A stretch of DNA of 64,000 nucleotides, taken from assembly GCF_030867145.1 (NCBI RefSeq), contig NC_134428.1:24717537-24781536 (forward strand), in the 5' to 3' direction. Source of the DNA: Opisthocomus hoazin. Lineage: Eukaryota > Chordata > Aves > Opisthocomiformes > Opisthocomidae. Within the stretch, counting starts at the first letter, position 1, and each line of letters opens with the position of its first letter. A program made the position numbers and the translations under genes. Below, piece by piece: positions 35,044-55,360 of this stretch. The notes beneath the pieces were generated by a model. It did no database searches. It was not told the origin of the DNA and saw only the letters and a program-made list of their open reading frames with translations.

Positions 35044-38000
35044 TCACTTCTTCTCGAGGAAGGGGCTGAAAAGTCCCCAGTCGAAGGCCAGCATGGCCGG
35101 GGGATTGGGCCGCTCCTTGGGCTTCTTGAAGTTGTCCTTCTCGGTGCGGAGGGTCCTCAGCACCTCCACCGGGTCCGTCTTGCCCGTGAACTTCTGCAAG
35201 GGCTCCTCCCTGTAAGGAGATCGGCTCTGCTGTCACCGCGGGGAGCGGGATGGGGACCCCCCTCCCCGCTGGGACGGACAACGGGGGGGTCGCGTCCCCG
35301 TGCTGGGTGGCTGCTGGGGCTCACGGGGCTGCGTTGCAGGAACCCCCAGCTGGGGGGTGCAGGACCCCGCGTCCGGGCACCCTCCCCTCCCTCAGGGCTT
35401 GGATTTCCCACCGGCTGGCGAAGCCACTGGGAGAAGGGGTGACGCTGGGGGGAAACGGGGAGCAGAGCCTGGGGGCAGGACCACCCACCGGGGCCCGTCG
35501 CACCCCCCCGGTGCCGGCGCCGCTTACGTGACCCGCAGGAAGGGGTTGTAGAGGAACTCCTCCTGCAGCGTGGAGGGCACCGTGGGCAAGTCCTCGTCAT
35601 CCCGCTGCTGCCGAGGAACCAGAGACATCCAACAGCCCGCCGGCACCCAGCACCCCCTCCACCCCCCCCGGCAGGGGCACGGCCACTCACTTTGGCCCAC
35701 GCCAGTTTCTTCTTCACCACTTCATTCTCCGGTTCCACTTTCAAGGCGAACTTGAGGTTTCGGACGGTGCACTCGTGGCCACAGAACACCTTCTGCAGCG
35801 CCAGCGGGAAGCACCCGGCGTCACCCACGCACCCGGCGCCGGGTCCAGCCCACCCCGGTCCCACTGCAGCCCCAGCCCCGGGCACGGCGGCAGCCTTGAG
35901 CCCTCCCCCACCCCGATTCTGGGGTCCGTCCCGGGGGTGACACCAGGCACTCACCGTCTCCTTCGGCAGAGTCCCCAGGGTTTGGGTGAGGTTGGTGTAC
36001 ATCTGCTCCGCCGTCCCCTCGAAGAACTTCCCGCAGCCTCCCACGAACAGCGTGTCGCCTGCGGGGACAGGGGGCTGGGCACGGAGGGGACCCTGGCCCC
36101 GCTCCCGGGGACCGCGTGGGTGCTGGGTGGGAGCCCCCACGCACCGGATTCGCCCCGTGAGCGCTGGGGGGGGCGGGCAGGCAGCATGACCCCCCCATCC
36201 CCGGTACCCCCCAGTGCACGTCGTCAGGGTGGGGGTACCTGAGAACAGAGCCGGAGCGTCCGGGGAGCCGTCCTCCCACATGAAGTAGCACATGTGGCCC
36301 GAGGTGTGGCACGGGGTGAAGAGGCACCGCACCCGGATGGCCCCAAACTGCGGCAGGGGGAGAGGGTCAGGACCCCGCCGGGGCAGCCAGACCCCCCCAG
36401 ACCCCTCGGCATCGCCTGCCTGGGGCCCAGCGGGTTGCAGGCACAGCGGGGGTTCGGATCAGCCCTGGGTTGCAAGCGACTGCTGCGATGGCGTTCAGCA
36501 GCAGGGTCCCCCTCAGCTGGGTCCCCCAGCGCAATCCCAGTGGGATGGGATGGGATGGGATGGGATGGGGATGGGACGGGGATGGGGACAGGATAGGGAT
36601 GGGACGGGGATGGGATGGGGATGGGGACGAGGATGGGGACGGGGATGGGGATGGGACGGGGATGGGACAGGGATGGGGATGGGGACGGGGATGGGGACGG
36701 GGATGGGGATGGGACGGGGATGGGGACAGGATAGGGATGGGACGGGGATGGGATGGGGATGGGGACGAGGATGGGGACGGGGATGGGGATGGGACGGGGA
36801 TGGGACAGGGATGGGGATGGGGACGGGGATGGGGACGGGGATGGGGATGGGACGGGGATGGGACGGGGATGGGGATGGGGACGGGGATGGGACGGGGATG
36901 GGACGGGGATGGGAATGGGGACGGGGATGGGACGGGGATGGGACGGGGATGGGACGGGGATGGGACGGGGATGGGGATGGGGACGGGGATGGGGACGGGG
37001 ATGGGGATGGGACGGGGATGGGACGGGGATGGGGACGGGGATGGGACGGGGATGGGGATGGGACGGGGATGGGGATGGGGACGGGGATGGGGACGGGGAT
37101 GGGGACGGGGATGGGGACGGGGATGGGACAGGGACGGGAATGGGACAGGGATGGGGATGGAAAGGGGATGGGGATGGGGATGGGGACGGGGATGGGGACC
37201 GGACGGGGATGGGACAGGGACGGGAATGGGACAGGGACGGGAATGGGACAGGGGATGGGGATGGGACGGGACGGGGATGGGAAGGGGACGGGAAGGGGAC
37301 GGGGATGGGACAGGGATGGGACGGGGATGGGGTTTCTCCTCCAACCCAGCGTTCCCACATCCCAGGGCACAGGGAGCCCGAGCACGGCTCCAGGCAGCCA
37401 CCAACCCCGTCAGGTCCCGGCTCGGTGCCGCACCGCTGGGCACCGCACCATCACCCGGCTCCGCTCCCCGCCATGGCCCCGCACCGTGCCAGCCGCCCCG
37501 CGGGGCACGACCCGTTCGGCCACGCACCGTCAGCTCCTGGCCGTGGGTCACCTTGTGCGTCAGGGCCCCGATGCGCTCGTCGGCGCCGTACACGCGCAGC
37601 CCGGGGCACAGCCGCGCCAGCTCCTCGTTGCCCCTCGCGTGGTCCCTGCGCCAGCAGAGGAAGGAATGGGCGCTCGGTCCCGCACCGGGCACGGCCACCC
37701 CCGGCCCCCCGCTCGCGCCGGTGCCCGTACCAGTGGTGGTGGGTGGTGAGGATGGCCCGGAGCACCACGTCCTCCTTCCGGATGATTTCCAGCAACTGAA
37801 ACGGCCGCAGAGCAGAAGGAAGTGAGGTGACGACGCGCACCCGCTGCCACCGCGCCCAGCGCGGGACGTGTGTCCCGTACGGCTCCGCGGTGAGAGGCCC
37901 GCAGCAGCGCAGGGCTGAACCCGAGGAAGAACTTCTTCCCTCTGAGGGTGCCGGAGCCCTGGCCCAGGCTGCCCAGGGAGGCTGTGGAGTCTCCTTCTCT

Positions 38001-38717
38001 GGAGATATTCCAGCCTCACCTGGACGCGGTGCTGTGCAGCCTGCTCTGGGTGACCCTGCTTGGGCAGGGGGTTGGGCTGGGTGACCCACAGAGGGCCCTG
38101 CCAACCCCTGCCATGCTGGGATTCTGGGATTCTATGTTCAGCTGGAGCTTCCTCTGCTTCAGTTTGTGCCCGTTGCCCCTTGTCCTGTCGCTGGGCACCA
38201 CTGGAAAGAGTCTGGCCCCGTCCTCCTGACCCCCACCCTGCAGATATTTAGAGGCATTTCTAAGGTCCCCTCTCAGCCTTCTCTTCTCCAGGCTGAACAA
38301 GCCCAGCTCCCTCAGCCTCTCCTCGTAGCAGAGATGCTCCAGTCCCCTCCTCATCCTCGTAGCCCTGCGCTGGACTCTCTCCAGTAGCTCCTCATCTTTC
38401 TGGAACTGGGGAGCCCAGCACTGGACACAGGACTCCAGACGGGTCCCCAAAGCAGCAGGGCTCGAAGTGGGGACACGCTCCCAAGCCCCTTTTCGGGGTC
38501 ATTCTCGCTCGCTTTGGGGCCTGACCAGGACCCAGCCCCCCCTCCCCACGCGGGACGCGGCCCCCCCCCCCCCCCCCCCCCCCCCCGGCAGTCACAGCTC
38601 CCCCCCCCTCACCCTCCTGGGGACCGCGGGGTCCACGGCGACGGCGTCCCGCGTGGCCTCCTCGATCACCAGGTACATGTAGTTGTCCTCCAGCACCGAG
38701 ATCACCTTCACCTTCAT
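35044..38717 (-). CDS. HAGHL: HAGHL, hydroxyacylglutathione hydrolase-like (glyoxalase II paralogue)
   Basis: Eight exons in transcript order: 38613-38717, 37731-37795, 37528-37645, 36239-36347, 35955-36058, 35691-35792, 35528-35607 and 35044-35209 (TGA). They give 282 residues starting [20 protein letters not shown]. This is a metallo-beta-lactamase fold hydrolase related to glyoxalase II. The whole binuclear metal site is present at the standard positions: His54, His56, Asp58, His59 (THHHWDHARGN), His110, Asp134 and His173. Two glutathione-contact tyrosines of glyoxalase II are changed: position 145 is Phe and position 175 is Cys (HECT instead of HEYT). Lys143 and the late R-x-E-K motif are kept. 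It lacks a mitochondrial leader, so is probably cytosolic. The C-terminal tail (about 20 residues beyond HAGH) ends [13 protein letters not shown], similar to human HAGHL's LQWGLLS. Exon 7 has a CAGCAG tandem acceptor. The activity of HAGHL is not established. Confidence 0.96.
36541..37333. repeat. G-rich minisatellite filling HAGHL intron 3
   Basis: About 793 bp of GGGGAT / GGGGAC / GGGAC units. It makes up two-thirds of the 1,180-bp intron 36348-37527. A larger block is duplicated with an offset of 138 bp: the landmark GGATAGGGAT recurs at 36591 and 36729 with matching flanks. The plus strand is purine-rich with G runs, and the HAGHL transcript is C-rich here. Long open frames across it (up to about 550 codons) are repeat artefacts. 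Confidence 0.95.
37914..38134 (+). mobile_element. CR1 3'-end fragment, sense, in HAGHL intron 1
   Basis: Begins at the internal CR1 point GCTGAACCCGAGGAAG and runs to a GGGATTCTGGGATTCT-type tail. It is directly followed by an antisense CR1 piece that covers the part of CR1 just upstream of the same internal point, so the two pieces look like one rearranged element. Confidence 0.9.
38135..38440 (-). mobile_element. CR1 fragment, antisense, in HAGHL intron 1
   Basis: In its own sense it runs from the CAGTGCTGGGCTCCCCAGTT region through [14 protein letters not shown] coding to AAGCTCCAGCTGAACAT, where it stops at the internal point at which the neighbouring sense fragment starts. Its right-hand limit is approximate. 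Confidence 0.88.
38561..38586. repeat. Poly-C run of 26 bp in HAGHL intron 1
   Basis: Uninterrupted C run on the plus strand (G on the transcribed HAGHL strand), 26 bp from the exon 1 splice donor. It could fold as an i-motif or G-quadruplex and is prone to sequencing error, so its length is uncertain. Confidence 0.85.
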
Positions 38718-38863
38718 GGCCCCCCCACTCCCTGCCCACGCGTGACGCGGCGGCTACCTGCGGGCGGCCCCTCCCCGCGGCGCGCGGCCGCGCCCCGCCC
38801 CACGCAGCGTGACCCCGCCCCGAGGTGCAGTGCGGGGCGGGGTCACGCTGCGTGGGGCGGGGT
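38718..38863 (-). promoter_or_regulatory. HAGHL: HAGHL upstream region with a 29-bp perfect inverted repeat
   Basis: GC-rich, TATA-less region next to the HAGHL start codon. Arms at 38793-38821 and 38834-38862 are perfect reverse complements of 29 bp around a 12-bp spacer. Each arm contains two CCCCGCCCC-type GC boxes and a CACGCAGCGTGA core that includes GCGTG. The promoter role is inferred from position. Confidence 0.6.
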
Positions 38864-40165
38864 CAGAGACCGCGCGGCCCCGCCCTTTTCCCCCCTCAGG
38901 AGGGGAAACCCCCCCCACCCCGCCGTGGGAGGCAGAGGGGGGGGACCCCCGCACCCCCCCCGCGAGGGGTGCGGGGAAGCAGGAGCCGAGCCGCGGGCGT
39001 GCGCGGGCACCCGGCTGCGGGGCCCCCCCCCCCGCACCCCGAATCGCCCCCGCTGCCCCCCGAGAGGGGTCCAGGTGGCCAACGACCATCGTTAGCCCCC
39101 CAAAAATATCAATAAATCAAATTATGAGGCAAAAAAATGCAGTCTCACGGGCGGCCGGCGTTCAGGAGGCCGTCGCGGTTCAGCCACTGTTTTTCTCGCC
39201 GAATTTCGTAAAATCCACCTTTTCGAAGCCAATAAAGATTGGGTGCCACGCCGCAGGCCGCTCGCCCGCCGCCATGCCACGGCGTAGCCGGCGACCGACG
39301 CCGGTGGGGAGAGGAACTGGAACCAAAAGCGTTTTGAGGGTTTTTCGCCAGTTTTAGCTGCAAAACGTGTTTGGAGAATCCCAGAATCCCAGCATGGTGG
39401 GGTTAGCAGGGCCCTCTGTGGGTCACCCAGCCGAACCCCCTCCCCAAGCAGGGTCACCCAGAGCAGGGGGCACAGCACCGTGGCCAGGCGGGGCTGGAAT
39501 ATCTCCAGAGAAGGAGACTCCACAGCCTCCCTGGGCAGCCTGGGCCAGGGCTCCGTCACCCTCAGAGGGAAGAAGTTCTTCCTCGGGTTCAGCTGGAGCT
39601 TCCTCTGCTTCAGTTTGTGCCCGTTGCCCCTTGTCCTGTCGCTGGGCACCACTGGACAGAGTCTGGCCCCGTCCTCCTGACCCCCACCCTGCAGATATTT
39701 AGAGGCATTTCTAAGGTCCCCTCTCAGCCTTCTCTTCTCCAGGCTGAACAAGCCCAGCTCCCTCAGCCTCCTGACACCACACGTTACTCCTGGCGAGGTC
39801 CGGAGCAGCTCTTCTGGCTGTGGGCAGGTGCTGGAGGAGCCTCGCCGCGGCCGGGAAGCGGCTTCTTCGCAGGATTCGGCACCGGCAGACAAATCCCTTC
39901 TCGGGTCGTGCGGTACGAACGCAAGCGGCGCCCAGACCACGCGTCAGAGCCGTAAGCAGGCACCCGCAACGGGCGTACGGTCGGAGGGGAAGGGTACGAC
40001 AGCGCAATGCCCGCGCCCGGGACAGCTCCGGCTGCCCACGACAAGGAACGTCAGAGAGAAACGGGACGGTCCCCGCGTGCCCTCCCCAGGGCCAGGTCAC
40101 CGCGCACGCCGCACGCTAAGAGCTGAACTGGCGAGGGCAGAGCAGGCCTGTCACCAGGAACTGGT
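38864..40165. other. Intergenic stretch between HAGHL and HAGH
   Basis: Holds the rest of the HAGHL CpG-rich 5' region (to about 39.08 kb), an antisense CR1 fragment and unique sequence. No gene is recognised. Open frames of up to 272 codons here are CR1-derived or GC-driven. Confidence 0.5.
39376..39773 (-). mobile_element. CR1 LINE fragment, antisense, between HAGHL and HAGH
   Basis: Starts on the plus strand with the reversed tail GAATCCCAGAATCCCAGCAT and shows reversed ORF2 C-terminal coding ([20 protein letters not shown], then [20 protein letters not shown]). It is 5' truncated at the right end. Confidence 0.92.
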
Positions 40166-40171
40166 TTTAAT
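40166..40171 (-). promoter_or_regulatory. HAGH: Possible HAGH poly(A) signal (ATTAAA)
   Basis: ATTAAA on the minus strand 484 bp after the HAGH stop codon. It is the common one-base variant signal, and I saw no canonical AATAAA closer to the stop. Confidence 0.45.
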
Positions 40172-40654
40172 GGAGCCAGAAGCAACAGACTTAGGCAATA
40201 GCAGCACGAAGTACAGTTTCACCCTTCAGCTGGCAACGTAGCTACGCATTCCGTCTCCGCTCCACACGCAGACGTCTCGGGCCCCGGTCCCGCTGCCTGC
40301 GTTGGCGTCGGGTTCCTACACAAATGGCAGGAGATTTTTTTCCTAGAGCTCACGGTCTGAGCCTTCCCTGCCCCAGACTCTGAGCCACGGACCAACACTG
40401 GTAAAACGATCTGCCTGTGACACACGTGACAGTTTGAGAGCCAGCAACAGAAGGATAAATATTCTTCATCATAATATAAATATGTTGTAGAACATCTCAA
40501 CAAGGGCAAAGTGCTTTTTTTTTTTTCCTTAACTAAAACAAAATAAAACCCTAAATACGACTGTCTCAACCAACAACAGAAGGTTCAACTCCTAAAACAT
40601 CTGAATAGGCTAAATTACACTTAAACGGACGTTAAAGTGATGCAGGCAGCGTGC

Positions 40655-51757
<11,103 letters not shown>

Positions 51758-51980
51758 GGTGCGGCGCAGCCCCGCCCGCCGCCCAGGCCCGGTTACCTTC
51801 GCTCCCCGCCCCGCGGCCGGCCCCGGGGAGGCGGGAAGGCCCCGGTGCGCGGCGGGGGCGGCGCTGCGCCCGCCCGGCCCCCTCCTTCCCCCGGCGGCGG
51901 TCGGCGGGGCCGGGCGGGTCCCTCAGCCGGGGGAGGTGGCGGCTGCGCGGCTGCGGGCCCGGCCCAAGGGCAGCGCGGTC
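51758..51980. promoter_or_regulatory. Divergent HAGH/FAHD1 promoter (CpG island)
   Basis: The 223 bp between the two start codons are very GC- and CpG-rich, with several CCCGCCC / GGCGGGG boxes and no TATA. The island extends to roughly 51.3-52.3 kb. A head-to-head HAGH-FAHD1 arrangement is also found in human. Shared transcription control is inferred from this geometry. Confidence 0.75.
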
Positions 51981-52652
51981 ATGGCGGCCCGCAGGCCGCT
52001 GTCCCGCTTCTGGGAGTGGGGCAGGAACATCGTCTGCGTGGGGCGCAACTACGCCGAGCACGCCGAGGAGATGGGGAGCGAGCCGCCCCCCGAGCCTCTC
52101 TTCTTCCTCAAGCCTTCCTCGGCCTACGTGCGCGAAGGCTCGCCCGTCGTCCGGCCCTACTACTGCAGCAAGCTGCACCACGAAGTGGAGCTGGGAGTGG
52201 TGGTGGGGAGGAGAGCGCGGGCCGTGGCGCGGGAGGCCGCCATGGAGCACGTGGCGGGCTACGTGCTGTGCTTGGACATGACGGCCAGGGACACGCAGGA
52301 GGAGTGCAAGAAGAAGGGGCTGCCCTGGACCTTGGCCAAGGGCTTCGGATCGTCGTGCCCGGTCAGCGACTTCGTGCCCAAGGAGGAGATCCCCGACCCT
52401 CACAAGCTGAAGATCTGGCTCAGGGTGAACGGGGAGCTGAGGCAGGAGGGGGAGACCTCCTCGATGATCTTCTCCATCCCTTACCTGATCAGCTACATCA
52501 GCGAAATATTCACCCTGGAAGAAGGGGACTTGATTCTGACGGGCTCTCCCAAAGGAGTTGGGTCTGTGCAGCCCGACGATGTGATAGAGGCCGGGATAAC
52601 CAACGTCCTCTCCATGCGGTTCAAGGTGACGCAGCAAACGCGTGGCTCCTAA
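51981..52652 (+). CDS. FAHD1: FAHD1, fumarylacetoacetate hydrolase domain protein 1 (mitochondrial)
   Basis: Single-exon gene of 223 residues starting MAARRPLSRFWEWG and ending FKVTQQTRGS. FAHD1 is a Mg-dependent oxaloacetate decarboxylase and acylpyruvate hydrolase of mitochondria, in the FAH fold family. The catalytic His-Glu pair is at His27 and Glu30 (RNYAEHAEEM). The metal ligands are Glu68, Glu70 (HHEVELG) and Asp99 (CLDMTARD), each three residues earlier than in the human protein, which starts MGIMAAS. Further hallmarks are KGLPWTLAKGF, CPVSDFVPKE, GETSSMIFSIPYLISYIS and LTGSPKGVG. I chose the ATG at 51981 because homology starts there. The frame is open far upstream, including an in-frame ATG at 51756, but that stretch is GC-driven. 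The neighbour HAGH is divergent. Confidence 0.96.
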   Translation: MAARRPLSRFWEWGRNIVCVGRNYAEHAEEMGSEPPPEPLFFLKPSSAYVREGSPVVRPYYCSKLHHEVELGVVVGRRARAVAREAAMEHVAGYVLCLDMTARDTQEECKKKGLPWTLAKGFGSSCPVSDFVPKEEIPDPHKLKIWLRVNGELRQEGETSSMIFSIPYLISYISEIFTLEEGDLILTGSPKGVGSVQPDDVIEAGITNVLSMRFKVTQQTRGS

Positions 52653-53373
52653 CGGGGAGCTGGGCTGCGCAGGAGGAGGCTCTCCTGGGAGCATCTGGTG
52701 AACCGAGAGGCACAGAGCCTGTCCTGTACGTCGAGCGCTTCCCCCGCCCAAGCGTCTGACGGACTGCCACGCATCGAAGACACGCAACCCGTGAGCTCGA
52801 AAGGCGTTGGACTCAAACAGCCCCCTTCCATGGGGGCTTCAGCCTCCGCTGGGGCTGCGGACCTGGAGCCCGACCCGGCGTGGGGCTGACGGGTGGTACC
52901 GGAGCTGCACCGTGGAACTGTTGATGGAGACGGCGTGCCGGCCAGCCGGGGAGGGGAGCTGGGCTGGCTGTCCGCTGTGTGCTCTGCTGTCCTGCCGATG
53001 CTCTGAGCTTTGCCAGCGTATTGCCTTGAAGTAAAAATTTCAAATCAAACCGTTGAAACGGTGATGTAGGAGCTAAAGCTCAGCCATGCTATGTAAAATC
53101 AAAGATGCGTGCGTAACAGTAAATCAACAATTACAGCTGCAGAACGAATTTCTCTCCTTGGGGTGTTCTATAACAAAAAGATGTTTGCTTTTTAGATTAG
53201 TTTCACGATTCCTCCGTGCGTTTTTCAAATGTGCAAATTAAATGAGGATTGCTTTCCCTCCCTCTCCAAGGGGCGGAATGCGGCGGGAAGCGTGCCAGAT
53301 GCTTGGCAGATTGTTTTTTCCTAAACTGAGCTTTAAATATACTTCTAAATGTAAAATAATACAAAAGATCAAG

Positions 53374-53379
53374 AATAAA
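53374..53379 (+). promoter_or_regulatory. FAHD1: FAHD1 poly(A) signal
   Basis: AATAAA 722 bp after the FAHD1 stop. An earlier ATTAAA at 53238-53243 could give a shorter 3' end. Confidence 0.6.
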
Positions 53380-55008
53380 GAAGCTCATTGGTAAAGATAA
53401 CCGGTAAACTCGTCTTTACTTTTACCGATTTAAATATATTTTTAATAGAAATCTAACTGCAAAAGTACCATTACCTACATAACGCAGTGCAACAGTTGGA
53501 GTTTTTAAATATTTCCAGCTGTCAAAAAGCCTGGCTGTGTAACTTTTCCCGTCTCCGAACTCCAGCTGATCTAACGCTCCCTACCAGCCTGCGTGACAGC
53601 GAGTTCTCTTTCCAGTCGATGGGGTGATCAAGTTGTAAAATGTAATTAAGAAACCACTCCCCCCGCACACATCAAAACTTACCGTTTTCGAAGGTTGCAC
53701 AGAACTGACTCATTTCTAACAAAAACAGATGGACTATTTTTTTACGTACGTGCAAGCACCGAAGTTAAATGCTTCCACTTGCGGGAGCCAGATCCTGACC
53801 ACCACTTTGTTCTCAAAAGTGCGTTTGGAGAGCCTTGCTGGGAAAGCGGCTGTGGCCCAGAGACAAGCACCTCTGTGCAAGAGCAGCGTGGTCCAGGAGA
53901 CTGCAAATCACGCGGCAAAAAGAAAGCACAACATGTTGCGGAAGAAAAATAGCATTTTTTGTATGAATTTGCTTCTCCAGCTGCACACACCTGTAGCACA
54001 GCGCCGCGCGCCCCTGCGCCGGGTCCCGATCCTGCGAACGTGCGCACAGCTCGGTTCGCTGCATTTTGACTGAAGCCAATGGCTTAAAGCACGTGTGGAG
54101 GTTCCTTGTATGATGAGTGGACATCATTAGGGTGAATGACTATGAAAGAGGAAGGATTACATTCACTTTCTGTACTGTTTGCTTTTCTTCGTACCTGTCA
54201 AAGGGCACACCTATGGCAACAGCAGCAATGCATCATGTGTGGTTTTGTCTGTTTATCGATTGCTGAGCCGAGCTGCGATTAAAATTAAATAGAATTAAAA
54301 TTAAAATTAACAGAAATGTTCACTTCAGCTTTTCCAGCCGTAACAGCCGATACTCTGAAGCTGTGGCTGCAACTGGAGAGACGCAGCAGCCCAACACCAG
54401 CGACATTTTTTTGTGTGTTTAGTCCCCCGTTCCCACTCATGTGAGTAGGGGGATGCAATCTTGGAGTACTGCTTGTCAAAATCCACTGTTTCTGTAGTTG
54501 TTCTCTCTCTGCCACATTGCTTTAAGGGGTAGGTAGTGAACCAGGGGTGATCAGAGCTCCTCCAGGCATTCTAGCCTAACAAATATTTTGCAAGAGGAGG
54601 GCCGTGGTATCTTCCCACCGTTTGAAACAGGCCATCTCCTGATATGCTCAGGAGGTGAGGACCAGCGGATGCAGCAAATACACCAGCTGCAGGGGAAGCT
54701 AAGGACAGAAACAGATTAAAAAATAGGAAAAAATACATGGAGAAGGGCAAAATGTACATACCTAGGTTCTTTGCATTCAGCTAACAACAGCTATCTTGGT
54801 GGAGTCCTTTCTTCTCTGCCCCTTACAGTCTTAGCCTGACTGGCTGGTTGTCAGAGGTCCCTGGTAATTGATTACTCCGTTCTAATTAGACTTCGTTTGC
54901 CCTAAAGAAAAGCAGCCTTGCAAACATCAGGGCTGTGTCCATGCAGGAAGTTCCATGTTGGAGTGACCAACGTAAACCACAAACCCAGACAGTGTTTTGA
55001 AGTGGGTC
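53380..55008. other. Intergenic region between convergent FAHD1 and MEIOB
   Basis: Unique, mostly AT-rich sequence. I see no gene, clear repeat or CpG island in it. Confidence 0.5.
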
Positions 55009-55014
55009 TTTATT
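55009..55014 (-). promoter_or_regulatory. MEIOB: MEIOB poly(A) signal
   Basis: AATAAA on the minus strand about 350 bp after the MEIOB stop codon. It is the first canonical signal downstream of the gene. Confidence 0.7.
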
Positions 55015-55360
55015 TTTTGAACTAACACGAAAGTAGCAAGGCAGTTAAAAACACAAAGCTCAACAGATCTGTCCTGTACTATTTGTTATTTCCGATTTTT
55101 AAAAATGTATTCTAAACCAAGTGAGGAAAGACTCCATTCCCTTTGCAAGGCGGGTAGAACTAACTTTTCTTAAGCTGAGGCCCTAGTACACTTTTTAAAG
55201 TACAATCACCTGGAAAAGATCCACACAGAAGCCCACTTACAGGGCTTGGTAATGCATATTCCTTCTTTACCATCAGAACATGCTCAGCAAAATATGACAA
55301 CATTCTACCTCTAACAACACAGTGACAAAACAGTCTTTTTCCTAGCTGTTATCAAGCCGT

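Noticed and set aside
33996-35442. Two overlapping frames of 309 codons each on the plus strand
   Set aside because: Low-complexity Arg/Pro/Ser composition, no family resemblance, and they overlap HAGHL exons on the other strand. GC-driven.
36224-38019. Very long open frames on both strands (up to about 550 codons) of Gly-Asp/Gly-Met or Pro-Ser repeats
   Set aside because: They are translations of the HAGHL intron 3 minisatellite. Several frames are open at once, as expected for a stop-free repeat.
39122-39940. A 272-codon minus-strand frame between HAGHL and HAGH
   Set aside because: Its core is CR1 ORF2 sequence; the ends are unrelated chance extensions.
54571-54759. A candidate last MEIOB exon after a long pyrimidine tract (acceptor near 54697)
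   Set aside because: The conserved C-terminus is already encoded without a break at 55361-55486, and the alternative tail does not resemble MEIOB. Kept only as a possible alternative end.
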